From an uncultured Collinsella sp. (GTDB lineage Bacteria; Actinomycetota; Coriobacteriia; Coriobacteriales; Coriobacteriaceae): a DNA stretch of 64,000 nt. The DNA is taken from assembly GCA_958433005.1 (NCBI GenBank), contig CAUAWV010000001.1, forward strand, positions 62,001 through 126,000. The letters run 5' to 3'. The position numbers and the translations under genes are program-made. Of the stretch, positions 17,525 through 26,176 are shown in pieces. The notes below the pieces were generated by a model. That model saw only the letters and a program-made list of their open reading frames with translations. It had not been told where the DNA came from and searched no databases. Positions within the stretch are counted from its first letter, which is position 1. Every line of letters starts with the position of its first letter.

Positions 17525-18730
17525 CTAGGCGTGGGATTTGTTGTGGGCGAGGGCTAGGCCTACGGCGGCGATGGCAGCGGCGAAGAGCACCGTGACGCCC
17601 AGGTCGCAGGCGATGTCGCCCAGCACGGCAGACGTCAGGTCCGAAGCGAGCGCCTTGCCGATCGCGTCGTTCACCCAATACGTCGGCACAAAGTGCGCCA
17701 CCGTCTGCACGGCCGAGCCCATGAGCGACAGCGGCATCCAGGCGCCGCCCAAAAACGTCATGAGCATGCCGAGCAGGTTGCCCACACCGTTGAGCAGCTC
17801 CTCGCGCGCGCCCAGGCTCGACAGCGTAAAGCCAACGGCCAGCGGCGTGCACGCCAGGGCAAACGTTGCCGCCAGCGCCAGGCACACGCGACCCACGCCG
17901 ACCTCGGCAACCGCGCTGGCAAAGCCCACGACGCCCATCATGCTCGACACGAGCCAGATGCAGACGGTGAGCACGGCGGCGGCCGCGAACACAGCGAGCG
18001 AACGCTGGCGCTCAGAGACCGGGCTGGCATCCATGCGGCGCACGCGCTCGGGCTCGTTCATGCCCGAGAACACCAGTCCCACCGACACGATGACCGACGA
18101 GATGATCGCGTACGCGCCAAAGTTGAAGTACGACTCGAGCGTGGTAGCAGCAGTCGAGTCGACCTTGACCTGCTCGATCTGGACCTCCGCGCGCTTTGCG
18201 GCCGCGTGCTCGGCGGCCCTTGCGACGTCGCCGTTGGAGGCAGCGGGCTCTAGTGCGGCCGCAGCGCCCGCGAGCGAGATCCACCGCGAGGCCTCGGCAG
18301 ACGAAAGCGCCGCCGCCATGGTGCCGGAGCCGTAGGTCACATCGAGCTTGGGCAGGGACTCCCCCGCGCGGGCGGCTGCAACAAGATCGTCCTCAAACCC
18401 CTCCGGGATAAAGAACACGCAGTCGGCGCTGCCTTTGGCGCTGTTGCTCTTGGAGAGCGCGTCAGCAAGGTCGTATGTGTCGTCGCCGACGCCCGTGACC
18501 AGGTCAAAGCGTGAGCCCAGGTGCTTGGTAAGCGCCCGCGAAAGGTCGCTATTGTCGCGGTCGACCACGATCACGTTGGTGTCGTAGGGCTTGTACTCGG
18601 TAAGCTGCGACGAGTTCCAGCTCACCGAAGCCGCGATGAATACGCCCATGAGCGAGATGAACACCGTATAGATGAGCAGGTAGAACGGGTGCGCCAGCGC
18701 CATGCGAAGCGCGGTCTTAAAGGTGCTCAT
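17525..18730 (-). CDS. ABC-2 type exporter permease (second)
   Basis: About 401 residues. One helix at the N-terminus, a large extracellular loop (about 40-190), then five to six helices to the end, the layout of ABC-2 permeases with an extended first loop. The start at ATG 18730 has AAGGAG 6 bases upstream. A TTG start further up would bury the ribosome site. It overlaps the end of the preceding permease gene by 14 bases. Together with that permease and the ATPase it forms a drug or peptide exporter. The substrate is unknown. Confidence 0.83.
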   Translation of the reverse strand: MSTFKTALRMALAHPFYLLIYTVFISLMGVFIAASVSWNSSQLTEYKPYDTNVIVVDRDNSDLSRALTKHLGSRFDLVTGVGDDTYDLADALSKSNSAKGSADCVFFIPEGFEDDLVAAARAGESLPKLDVTYGSGTMAAALSSAEASRWISLAGAAAALEPAASNGDVARAAEHAAAKRAEVQIEQVKVDSTAATTLESYFNFGAYAIISSVIVSVGLVFSGMNEPERVRRMDASPVSERQRSLAVFAAAAVLTVCIWLVSSMMGVVGFASAVAEVGVGRVCLALAATFALACTPLAVGFTLSSLGAREELLNGVGNLLGMLMTFLGGAWMPLSLMGSAVQTVAHFVPTYWVNDAIGKALASDLTSAVLGDIACDLGVTVLFAAAIAAVGLALAHNKSHA

Positions 18731-19904
18731 AGCGGCTCCTTCCAAAGATCAGCGTAGCGGCGGCGACAAACACCAGGGCCATCAGGACGAGCGCGCCGGC
18801 GCGAACAGCGAAGGGCCCCAGGTCCTCAAAGAAATACAGGCGATTGAACATGTCGCAGATGAGCTTGACGGGGTTGAGCCAGCACTCGACCGGACAAGCG
18901 CGGGCGACGTCGTCGGCAAGCGCCATCGCCGGCTCGCCGTAGAGGCCGGCGAACAAAGCGCACGTGGTGGCAAAGCCCGTGAGGATGCCCGACTTGGATG
19001 CCTTGCCGCCCTTAACGGGAAGCGTGCCCACAAAAAGCCCCAGGCCCGTGGCGGCAAGCGCGGATGCAGCACCGCCCACCAGACACAGCCCCTCGCGCCC
19101 GCCAAAGTCGACGCCAACGACTAGGCGCACGTAGCCAATCGCGACCGCCATCGAGACAAAGGAAACCAGCCACGAGCCGACAAAGATACCGGCCAGCGAC
19201 GCCGTCTTGGAAAGGCCGCCCACGCAGCGGCGCGCACCAAGGCCCGACAGATTGGGCTGCAAATCGACGACGCTCAAAGCGGCAAACTCGGCAGACATCA
19301 TCGCGACCAGGCCAAAAAGCGCGTAATAGTAGATGACCGTGCCATCGGGCGTGGTGCGCGTCAGGCTCACGCGGCGGGTTCCGCCCTCGAGCGACAGGGC
19401 GCGCGCAACCGCCTCCGGGTCGGCGAGCGCCGCCGGGTTGTCTTGGGCAATCTGGGACATGAGCTCGGCATTTTGCGTATACGAGCTTGCCACCGTCTCA
19501 AGGATGCTGCGGTCGGTAAGCACCGACGAGGCGCGCGAGCTGTCGTAACTCGATAGCAGCGTGAGCCTGGGCGTGCCCGCGGCATCAACCGTATAGATGC
19601 CCGCGACCTCGCCGGCCTTGAGCGCTTTGCGCGCGGTAGCCAAGTCTTCGTACTCGCTCACATCGAGCAGTTGATCGTCACTCTCCTTGGCAAGCGAGGT
19701 CGCCACGTCCTTAAAGGTCGAGACGTCCCAGGCCCCATCCGCTACGACGGCCACCGGCACCGGGTCGACCTTGCCGTCGGAGCTGAGGTTCGCAAACATA
19801 AACATGAACATCGTTGAAAGCGCAATGGGAAAGATCGCGCCCCAAACCCATGTACTCGGTCGACGCAATAGCGTCTTGAGCGTGGTGATGATGGTGTTGA
19901 ACAT
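18717..19904 (-). CDS. ABC-2 type exporter permease (first)
   Basis: 395 residues with the same architecture as the next gene: an N-terminal helix (about 18-38), an extracellular domain (about 40-200), then about five helices. The LFGLVAMMSAEFAAL and LNPVKLICDMFNRLYFF blocks are typical of ABC-2/YhgE-like permeases. It begins 9 bases after the ATPase stop codon with GGGGG as ribosome site. The two permeases are similar in length and layout and probably act as a heterodimer. Confidence 0.83.
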   Translation of the reverse strand: MFNTIITTLKTLLRRPSTWVWGAIFPIALSTMFMFMFANLSSDGKVDPVPVAVVADGAWDVSTFKDVATSLAKESDDQLLDVSEYEDLATARKALKAGEVAGIYTVDAAGTPRLTLLSSYDSSRASSVLTDRSILETVASSYTQNAELMSQIAQDNPAALADPEAVARALSLEGGTRRVSLTRTTPDGTVIYYYALFGLVAMMSAEFAALSVVDLQPNLSGLGARRCVGGLSKTASLAGIFVGSWLVSFVSMAVAIGYVRLVVGVDFGGREGLCLVGGAASALAATGLGLFVGTLPVKGGKASKSGILTGFATTCALFAGLYGEPAMALADDVARACPVECWLNPVKLICDMFNRLYFFEDLGPFAVRAGALVLMALVFVAAATLIFGRSRYEHL

Positions 19905-19913
19905 GGCCGCCCC

Positions 19914-20852
19914 CTAGTCGCGCAGCTCGCGGCCGGTGATCTCGAGGAACACGTCGTTGAGAGTCGGCGGCTCGCTCCACACGCGGCCGAGCGCCACGTC
20001 GGCAGCACGCAGCGTGTCGAGGATGTCGACCAGATTGTGCGGGCTCGCCTCGCAGGTGCAGACGAGCTCGCCGCCGGACAGCTCGACCGAAAGCACGTGC
20101 TCGAGGGCGCGCAGTCGCTCGACCGTGGCGGCCTCGACGGCACCGACCTCAACAGTCACGCGCTCGCCCATCTGGATCATGCGCTTAAGCTCGTCGTTGG
20201 TGCCCTGCGCCAGCACGCGGCCGCCGTCCATGATCATGATGCGGCTGCAGATCTGCTCGACCTCCTCCATGTAATGGCTGGTATACACCACCGTAGCGCC
20301 CTCGTCGCGCAGGCGGCAGATGCCCTCCAGGATGGCGTTGCGGCTCTGGGGGTCGACCGCCACCGTGGGCTCGTCAAAGAAGATGAGCTCGGGCTTGTGT
20401 GCGATGCCGCAGGCAATGTTGAGGCGGCGCGCCAGTCCGCCCGAAAGCTTGCCGGGACGAAACTTGGTAAAGTCGCCCAGCCCGACAAAGTCGATCGCCT
20501 CGTCCACCAGCGCGCGGCGGCGCTTGCGGTCGTTAACGTAGAGGCTGCAGAAATAGTCGATGTTCTCGCGCACCGTGAGCTCGTCAAACACCGCCACCTG
20601 CTGCGGCACCACGCCGATGCGGCGCTTGAGGTCGTAGCGGGCGGGCGTCATGGGCTCGCCGAACAGCTCGATGGTGCCTTTGTCGTAGGCGAGCAGCTGC
20701 AGGATACAGTTGATGGACGTGGTCTTGCCCGAGCCGTTGGGGCCCAGCAGGCCAAAGATCTCGCCGGGGGCGATGCTCAGGTTAAAGTGGTCGAGCGCAA
20801 TAAGATCGTCATAGCGCTTGACGAGGTTTTCGACATGGACGATGTCTGTCAT
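19914..20852 (-). CDS. ABC exporter ATP-binding protein (DrrA/NatA type)
   Basis: 312 residues from ATG 20852 (MTDIVHVENLVKRYDD), which has AGAAGGG upstream; a frame reaching 20918 adds an unlikely tail. Walker A GPNGSGKTT, signature LSGGLARR, Walker B FFDEPTVAVDP and the switch His in TSHYMEEVEQ are all intact. The last 90 residues form the C-terminal domain typical of antibiotic-exporter ATPases. First gene of the exporter operon, divergent from the two-component system, which is the natural candidate for its regulator. Confidence 0.9.
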   Translation of the reverse strand: MTDIVHVENLVKRYDDLIALDHFNLSIAPGEIFGLLGPNGSGKTTSINCILQLLAYDKGTIELFGEPMTPARYDLKRRIGVVPQQVAVFDELTVRENIDYFCSLYVNDRKRRRALVDEAIDFVGLGDFTKFRPGKLSGGLARRLNIACGIAHKPELIFFDEPTVAVDPQSRNAILEGICRLRDEGATVVYTSHYMEEVEQICSRIMIMDGGRVLAQGTNDELKRMIQMGERVTVEVGAVEAATVERLRALEHVLSVELSGGELVCTCEASPHNLVDILDTLRAADVALGRVWSEPPTLNDVFLEITGRELRD

Positions 20853-21050
20853 GAGGCGGCCCTTCTGTTGGTCGTGGCCCGGTACGATTTCATCATCGCA
20901 GGAGCGGGCGGCGCGCACCAGTGAGCTTTGTCACGAGTGAGGGGGGCGGAGGCGAAACCCCCGCTCGCGCGAGCGATCGACGCCGATTTGCCGCGCGGGA
21001 GGAATGTCACGGTTGCCCCGGGCGGCCCCTCCACCACGCGCGGCTTCGCG

Positions 21051-21056
21051 TACAAT
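21051..21056 (+). promoter_or_regulatory. TACAAT -10 box placed directly before the kinase start
   Basis: TACAAT ends 6 bases before the ATG at 21063, so transcription would start at or next to the start codon (leaderless message). No recognisable -35 is found at 16-18 bases. Confidence 0.4.
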
Positions 21057-21062
21057 ACCCGT

Positions 21063-22208
21063 ATGAACAGGCTTTTCGACAAATCGATTGTGCTGGCGTG
21101 CTGTATCGCAGCCGCTCTGGGCCTTGCTGTGGACGCTCGCCTGGTCGCGGCGTTTTGCCTTGGCGTTATTGCCACCTCGCTGGCTGAGCTCGCGCAGGGG
21201 AAAAGCGCCCGGCGCGCGAGCGAGACCGCGAGCTGCGCTTACATCATCGCGGCTGTCTTCGTGCCGCCGTTTGTGCCGTTTGCGCCTCTCGCCCTCTATG
21301 ACATCGCGCGGCGGGTGCGCCGTGAGCACGCCTGGGCCGCGCTGGGCATTGGCGCCACCTTTGTCTTTGCGCTTGTCGCGGACCTTCGCACCGACGCGCT
21401 CACCGCCCGAACGCTCCTGCTGACTGCCATCCTTTCGGTTGCCGCTACCTTGCTATCGCTGCGCACCGCCCAGTTGGAACGCGAGCAGCAGCGCATGCGC
21501 CGCACCCGCGACGAGCTGCAGGAACGAGCCCTCGCGCTCGAAGCGCGCAACCGCGATCTTGCCGATCGCCAGGACTACGAAGTCGAGCTCGCGACGCTCG
21601 CCGAACGCGCCCGCATCGCGCGCGAGATCCACGATAACGTCGGGCACCAGCTCACGCGTACCTCGCTGCAGACCGAGGCCCTGTGCATAGTCCACGCCGA
21701 TGAACCCGGCGTCGCCGCCGATTTCGCCGACGTCAAGCACACCGTTGACGAGGCGCTCCAGCTTGTGCGCACCAGCGTCCACGCGCTCAACGACAACGCC
21801 GTCGATCTTTCCGTGCAGCTCGAACGCATTGTTGAAGGCGCACGCTCGGACGGCGGCCCGCAGATTGAGCTTGAAGTTATGACCGAACATGCGCCCGCAA
21901 ACGTCGCCAACTGCTTTGCGGCGGTCCTGCGCGAGGCGCTATCCAACACCATGCGCCACGCCCGCGCGCAAAACGTTGCTGTGCGATGCATGGAGCATCC
22001 ATCGTTTTACCAGCTCATCGTTACCGACGATGGCATGGGCGGGACCCAGACGGGCGGTCGCGGCGCCGCCGAGGGCATGGGGCTCGGCTCCATGCGCGAG
22101 CGCGTCGAGGCGCTTGGCGGCACCTTCACCGCCGGCCCGCGCGCCGGCGTCGGCGGCTGGCGCGTGTTTGCCACCGTCCCCAAACAGCAAGGAGATGAGG
22201 CCCGATGA
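21063..22208 (+). CDS. Sensor histidine kinase (NarL-partner, HisKA_3 type)
   Basis: 381 residues from ATG 21063. Four or five membrane helices (about 5-135), a short coiled coil, then HisKA_3 with AREIHDNVGHQL (phosphorylated His about 190) and a HATPase domain with DDGMGG and GMGLGSMRERV. The longer open frame upstream is rejected: its residues are GC-driven and a -10 box sits just before 21063. The stop codon overlaps the regulator start by four bases (ATGA). The system resembles DesK/LiaS-type envelope-stress sensors. Divergent from the ABC exporter it may control. Confidence 0.87.
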   Translation: MNRLFDKSIVLACCIAAALGLAVDARLVAAFCLGVIATSLAELAQGKSARRASETASCAYIIAAVFVPPFVPFAPLALYDIARRVRREHAWAALGIGATFVFALVADLRTDALTARTLLLTAILSVAATLLSLRTAQLEREQQRMRRTRDELQERALALEARNRDLADRQDYEVELATLAERARIAREIHDNVGHQLTRTSLQTEALCIVHADEPGVAADFADVKHTVDEALQLVRTSVHALNDNAVDLSVQLERIVEGARSDGGPQIELEVMTEHAPANVANCFAAVLREALSNTMRHARAQNVAVRCMEHPSFYQLIVTDDGMGGTQTGGRGAAEGMGLGSMRERVEALGGTFTAGPRAGVGGWRVFATVPKQQGDEAR

Positions 22209-22834
22209 GGCTCATTGTTGTCGACGACGACCGCCTAGTGGTCGATTCGCTCAAGATTATCCTGGGCGCCCAGCCGCAGATCGAGGTAGTGGGCACCGGC
22301 GCCAACGGCAACGACGCGGTTTCGCTCTATGCCGAACACGCACCCGATATTGCACTGCTCGACATTCAGATGCCGGGACGCGACGGCCTATCGGCGGCGC
22401 GCGAGATCCTCGAGCGCGACCCTGCGGCGCGCGTGGTGTTTCTGACAACATTCTCGGATGACGAGTACATTGTGTCGGCGCTCAAGCTGGGCGCCCGCGG
22501 CTACCTGATCAAAACCGATGTCGCCGCTATTCCACCGGCGTTGGCGCAGGTCATGGACGGCAAACGCGTGCTCGAGGGCAAGGCGATCGAGGACATCGAT
22601 TTTGACGGGACAGGCGCCGATGCCAGCACGCCTCGCCGACCCGCCGCCTTTGCCAGCCTGACTGACCGTGAGTTCGAAGTCGCCGAGCTCATCGCCCGCG
22701 GCCTCGATAACAAGGAGATTGCCGCCGCCGCTTACATGGGCGAAGGCACGGTGCGCAACCACATCAGCTCGATCCTTGCCAAAATGGGCCTACGCAACCG
22801 CACGCAGATCGCCATCGCCTACCTGCGAGGGTAA
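22205..22834 (+). CDS. NarL/LuxR-type response regulator
   Basis: 209 residues. The receiver domain carries the acidic pocket at D7-D9, phosphorylated D53 in LLDIQMPG, and the conserved Lys in LIKTD. A LuxR-type helix-turn-helix occupies about residues 148-205 (LTDREFEVAELIARGLDNKEIAA). It is translationally coupled to the sensor kinase by ATGA overlap and is likely an activator of the divergent ABC exporter genes. That target is inferred from position only. Confidence 0.9.
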   Translation: MRLIVVDDDRLVVDSLKIILGAQPQIEVVGTGANGNDAVSLYAEHAPDIALLDIQMPGRDGLSAAREILERDPAARVVFLTTFSDDEYIVSALKLGARGYLIKTDVAAIPPALAQVMDGKRVLEGKAIEDIDFDGTGADASTPRRPAAFASLTDREFEVAELIARGLDNKEIAAAAYMGEGTVRNHISSILAKMGLRNRTQIAIAYLRG

Positions 22835-22890
22835 TTACCCAACAACCGACCACCCCGGCATAGCAAAATGGCTGCTATCGATTTAATGCC

Positions 22891-23320
22891 ATTTCAAAAC
22901 TATGTCGGTTTACTACGATGAATCGCCCACCTTCGACCACGGCAAATTGCGCGCTTCCAAAACCGCAGGTAGAACGCTTGCGATATTTAGAAAAATGCAG
23001 TCATGGTCGGGAATGTCGAGTTCATCGTAGTAAACCGGCATAGTTTTGTTCGGGCGGCCCTGCACGAGCGCCTCCGCAAGCCTCGCGAGACCAAAATGAT
23101 CCGTTTTCCTCCGTTCCCAAGGGATCAGCTGGAACCGCTCGCCACGAAACCTGCCCATCTACTACGTTTGACTCGATACCCCCGACCATACCCCCGTTTT
23201 CCGGAAAACCGCAGGCGTTCTACCTGCGGTTTTGTTTTCACATTTTTTGCCGTGGTTGGGGATTGGCGCCCAAAAGTAGTAAATGGGCCCATTTCGTGGC
23301 AGGCGGGTCATTTTCGGGCT
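22891..23320. repeat. Composite double-hairpin element, copy A
   Basis: First hairpin: 22895-22922 pairs with 23021-23048 (28 bases, one mismatch). Second hairpin: outer arms around 23142-23168 and 23272-23298 enclose an inner AAAACCGCAGG/CCTGCGGTTTT stem (23205-23233) followed by TTTTGTTTT-like sequence. The whole matches, in reverse complement, the element at 38027-38495. A small minus-strand open frame (22913-23158) inside it is not considered a gene. It fills most of the 580 gene-free bases. Confidence 0.85.
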
Positions 23321-23359
23321 GGACGGGTCGCGTGGCGGCCCGCACACGCGTTCACGCGC

Positions 23360-23393
23360 GGGGCCGGTGGGGCATTTTTGCCCCACCGGCCCC
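23360..23393 (-). terminator. Strong hairpin after the ech operon
   Basis: GGGGCCGGTGGGGCA pairs perfectly over 15 bases with a 4 base loop, 21 bases past the echF stop codon. There is no T run on the minus strand, so it may act as a transcript end-protecting hairpin rather than a classic terminator. Confidence 0.65.
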
Positions 23394-23414
23394 TATTCCA
23401 GTTCTATTCCAGCG

Positions 23415-23756
23415 CTATTCCGGTTTGGTTTCTACTGTGGGAGTCTTGTCCGCCGCAACCGGAGTACGGGCGGTGTCCATAGTCAGGCAGTGTTTGGGGC
23501 AGCTCTCGATGCACTCGCCGCATACCACGCAGGCATACGGGTCAATCGACCACGTTCCTCCCTTGCGATCGACCGCGAGCGCGCCCGCCGGGCAGCGGCG
23601 CGCGCACATGCCGCAGCAAATGCACACGTCCATGTCGTTAACGATGTGCCCACGCAGGCGCTCGGGTGCCGCGAGCTTCTCCTGCGGATAGCACACCGTT
23701 ACCGGCTGCTTGACCATAGAACCCAAGGCCGTCTTGGCAAATGTCAGCAAACTCAT
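23415..23756 (-). CDS. echF: Ech-type hydrogenase ferredoxin subunit (NuoI/EchF-like)
   Basis: 113 residues with two complete 4Fe-4S motifs: C45, C48, C51, C55 and C76, C79, C82, C86, each followed by Pro. The N-terminal LGSMVKQPVTVCYP segment resembles NuoI/EchF and HycF proteins that wire ferredoxin electrons to the NiFe module. It is the last gene of a five-gene operon whose order (A-B, C, D, E, F) equals that of ech operons. The C-terminal 15 residues are Pro/Thr rich. Confidence 0.88.
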   Translation of the reverse strand: MSLLTFAKTALGSMVKQPVTVCYPQEKLAAPERLRGHIVNDMDVCICCGMCARRCPAGALAVDRKGGTWSIDPYACVVCGECIESCPKHCLTMDTARTPVAADKTPTVETKPE

Positions 23757-23763
23757 GCCGCGC

Positions 23764-24852
23764 CTACCTTTCCGTGCAGCTAATGCAGGGGTCGATGGTC
23801 AGGATAATCATGGGCACGTTGGCAATGAGCACGCCCTGCAGCGCATGCGTCAGACCCGCCAGATTTTGCGACGTCGGCGTGCGCACGCGAAAACGGTCCA
23901 GATTCTTGGTGCCGTTGCCGCGCACATAGTAATACGCCTCGCCGCGCGGTTGCTCAATCACAACCTCGCCGCGTGCGCCGTCGGCCGGCGTAAGCTTGGT
24001 GCGCCCGCCGATCCCGTCGTGCGGAATCTTGCCCACAAGCTCCTTGATGATGTCCATGGCCTGCGTGACCTCGGCGCAACGCACTTGGCAGCGGGCATAG
24101 CAGTCGCCATCGGTAGCGACAACCGGCTCAAACGCAGCCAGGTCCGCATAGGCACCGTCGCCAAACATGCGCACGTCGTAGTCCACGCCCGAGGCGCGCC
24201 CAAACGGACCGACCATCGAAAGCTCCAGCGCGTCTTTCTTGCTAATCACGCCCACGCCATGCAGGCGCTCGCCGCAGCTGTCGTCGTCTAGAAACGTATG
24301 GACGAGCGCCTCGTAGTCGGGGCGCATGGCATCGAGCGTCTGGACGATGCCCGCCAGCTCGGAATCCTCAATATCGTGCTTAAGGCCGCCGATCTCGTTA
24401 ATCGACAGGATCACACGACCGCCGCACGTGCTCTCAAAGATCTTGAGAATCTGCTCGCGCAGCGTCCACGAACGATAGAACAGCGCCTCAAAACCAAAGG
24501 CGTCGGCGAGCAGGCCCAGCCACAGCAGGTGCGAATGAATACGCGAGAGCTCGTGCAAAATGGTGCGGATATACTGCACGCGCCCGGGCACCTCGATATT
24601 GAGCATGCGTTCGCAGGCGCTGGCATAGCCGTAGCTGTGGCCCACGGCGCAGATGCCGCAGATGCGCTCGGCGATGTAGCCAAACTGGTGCATATCGCGC
24701 TTTTCGGTGAGCTTCTCGAGTCCGCGGTGCACAAAGCCAATCTGCGGAATTGCCTCGATAACGCGGTCGTCCTCGAGCACCAGGTCCAGGTGAAGCGGCT
24801 CGGGCAGCACCGGGTGCTGCGGGCCAAACGGAATAACGGAGCGATGAGCCAT
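23764..24852 (-). CDS. echE: Ech-type NiFe hydrogenase large subunit (NuoD/EchE-like)
   Basis: 362 residues. Both NiFe ligand pairs are present: ERIC65-GIC68 and, at the very C-terminus, DPC356-ISC359-TER. Complex I NuoD lacks these cysteines, so this is a true hydrogenase catalytic subunit of group 4. The C-terminus ends three residues after the last Cys, so a cleaved peptide beyond the usual His/Arg is not evident. This matches the short ends of some Ech enzymes. It needs Hyp maturation proteins, none of which lie in this window. Overlaps or abuts neighbours closely in the operon. Confidence 0.93.
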   Translation of the reverse strand: MAHRSVIPFGPQHPVLPEPLHLDLVLEDDRVIEAIPQIGFVHRGLEKLTEKRDMHQFGYIAERICGICAVGHSYGYASACERMLNIEVPGRVQYIRTILHELSRIHSHLLWLGLLADAFGFEALFYRSWTLREQILKIFESTCGGRVILSINEIGGLKHDIEDSELAGIVQTLDAMRPDYEALVHTFLDDDSCGERLHGVGVISKKDALELSMVGPFGRASGVDYDVRMFGDGAYADLAAFEPVVATDGDCYARCQVRCAEVTQAMDIIKELVGKIPHDGIGGRTKLTPADGARGEVVIEQPRGEAYYYVRGNGTKNLDRFRVRTPTSQNLAGLTHALQGVLIANVPMIILTIDPCISCTER

Positions 24853-24857
24853 GGACC

Positions 24858-25559
24858 TTACGCCTCCTTTTTCTGCTTGTCGCGGGCGGCCTTGGCGGCA
24901 AGCGCCGCGCGGACCTTGGCCGCTTTCTCGGGATCCGTGGCGGCGAGCTTTGCCTCCATCTCAGCAGCCTTAAGCGCGGCCTTCGCAGCAGCCTCATCGT
25001 GCTGAGCATCGGAGCCGGCAGCCGCAGCGGGCTGAGCGACGACAGCGCCCGCGGCAGCCTCCCCCGCAGTGGCCGTGGCAGCGGCGGCCTTCTCGGCCGC
25101 GGCCTTGCGCGCCTTGGCCTCGGCAGCCGCGCGAACCTTCATGGCCTTCTCGCGCGCGGCCTTCACCTCGGGCGTGATAACGCTCATGGGTTCGGCAGTC
25201 GAAACCTGGTAGAAAAAGCCCTTAAAGTCAATCTGCATGTCGGTGATGGCAAGACCAAACAGGTCGTGGGCCTCATTTTCAAACGGGAATACCGCGGGGT
25301 AATACGAGCTGATGGACGGAATCTCCTGGTACTGGTCGATGCCCTCAACCACCAGGTTCTCGATCGCATAGCTGCCGTCCTGCGCAATATGCTCCTGAAC
25401 AGCACGGACGTTGATAAACGTATAGACCAGGCGATACGAACCGTCGTCCACACAGCGCTCGGCGTGCATCTGCACAAAGCGGGCACCGGCGCCCTTGAGC
25501 GCCTGGACATGCGACAGGAGCTCGTCGATCCCGATGGTGGTATAGATAGCCTTTTGCAT
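24858..25559 (-). CDS. echD: Ech-type hydrogenase subunit D (NuoC-like) with long Ala/Lys tail
   Basis: 233 residues. Residues 1-125 match the 30 kDa NuoC/EchD family (IDELLSHVQALK, SISSYYPAVFPFENEAHDLFGL). From about residue 130 the chain is an Ala/Lys/Glu-rich helix of about 100 residues ending KAARDKQKKEA, which is not part of the family core and about doubles its length. It starts inside the stop codon of echC (TAATG). Role: peripheral-arm scaffold between the hydrogenase large subunit and the membrane. Confidence 0.88.
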   Translation of the reverse strand: MQKAIYTTIGIDELLSHVQALKGAGARFVQMHAERCVDDGSYRLVYTFINVRAVQEHIAQDGSYAIENLVVEGIDQYQEIPSISSYYPAVFPFENEAHDLFGLAITDMQIDFKGFFYQVSTAEPMSVITPEVKAAREKAMKVRAAAEAKARKAAAEKAAAATATAGEAAAGAVVAQPAAAAGSDAQHDEAAAKAALKAAEMEAKLAATDPEKAAKVRAALAAKAARDKQKKEA

Positions 25560-26164
25560 TACTCGACCTCCTCTGCAGCGGCGGGCGTCTCAGCAGGTAC
25601 GTCGCCAGCGACGGGCGCGGTGGGCGCGTCACCGGCACCGTCAGCCCCGGCCCCCGCGGCCACAAACCCGTCCTCGCCCAGCTCAACGCCACCGTCCCAG
25701 GTAGCGGCACCGCCCACGGTAAGCGGATCGCCGCCGGCGCGCATCACGGCCTCCTTCTGGTCCAGGATGCCGCACGCCTCCACGATGGCGTCGATCACGG
25801 TCTCGGGGCGAATGGCGCACCCGGGCGCGTACACGTCCACGGGAATCGCGCGGTCCACGCCGCCGATCACGTTGTACGCATCGCGGAACACGCCGCCCGA
25901 ACACGCGCAGATGCCGCAGGCCACCACGCACTTGGGCTCGAGCATCTGGTTGTAAATCTGGCGCACGACAGACAAGTTCTGAGCGTTGACCGAGCCCGTC
26001 ACCAAAAAGATGTCCGCATGCTTGGGGTTGCCGGTATTGACCACGCCAAAGCGCTCCGCATCGAACAGCGGCGTGAGCGAGGCCAGCACCTCGATATCGC
26101 ATCCGTTGCAGCTCGAACCGTCGTAATGAATAACCCACGGCGAGCGCGACATTTTATGATCCAT
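25559..26164 (-). CDS. echC: Ech-type hydrogenase small subunit (NuoB/EchC-like)
   Basis: 201 residues. The proximal 4Fe-4S cluster ligands are visible: C19, C22 (SSCNGCD), the CGICACSGG block (C83-C88) and C116 in YAPGCAIRP. This subunit passes electrons to the NiFe site in EchE. From about residue 155 there is an acidic Ala/Gly/Pro tail not typical for the family. AGGAGG precedes the ATG. The gene starts 12 bases after the membrane-fusion gene stop codon. Confidence 0.92.
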   Translation of the reverse strand: MDHKMSRSPWVIHYDGSSCNGCDIEVLASLTPLFDAERFGVVNTGNPKHADIFLVTGSVNAQNLSVVRQIYNQMLEPKCVVACGICACSGGVFRDAYNVIGGVDRAIPVDVYAPGCAIRPETVIDAIVEACGILDQKEAVMRAGGDPLTVGGAATWDGGVELGEDGFVAAGAGADGAGDAPTAPVAGDVPAETPAAAEEVE

Positions 26165-26176
26165 GGATGCCGCCTC

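Noticed and set aside
22913..23158. 81-residue minus-strand frame inside composite element A
   Set aside because: It lies across both hairpins of a non-coding repeat, and the other copy does not keep the frame.
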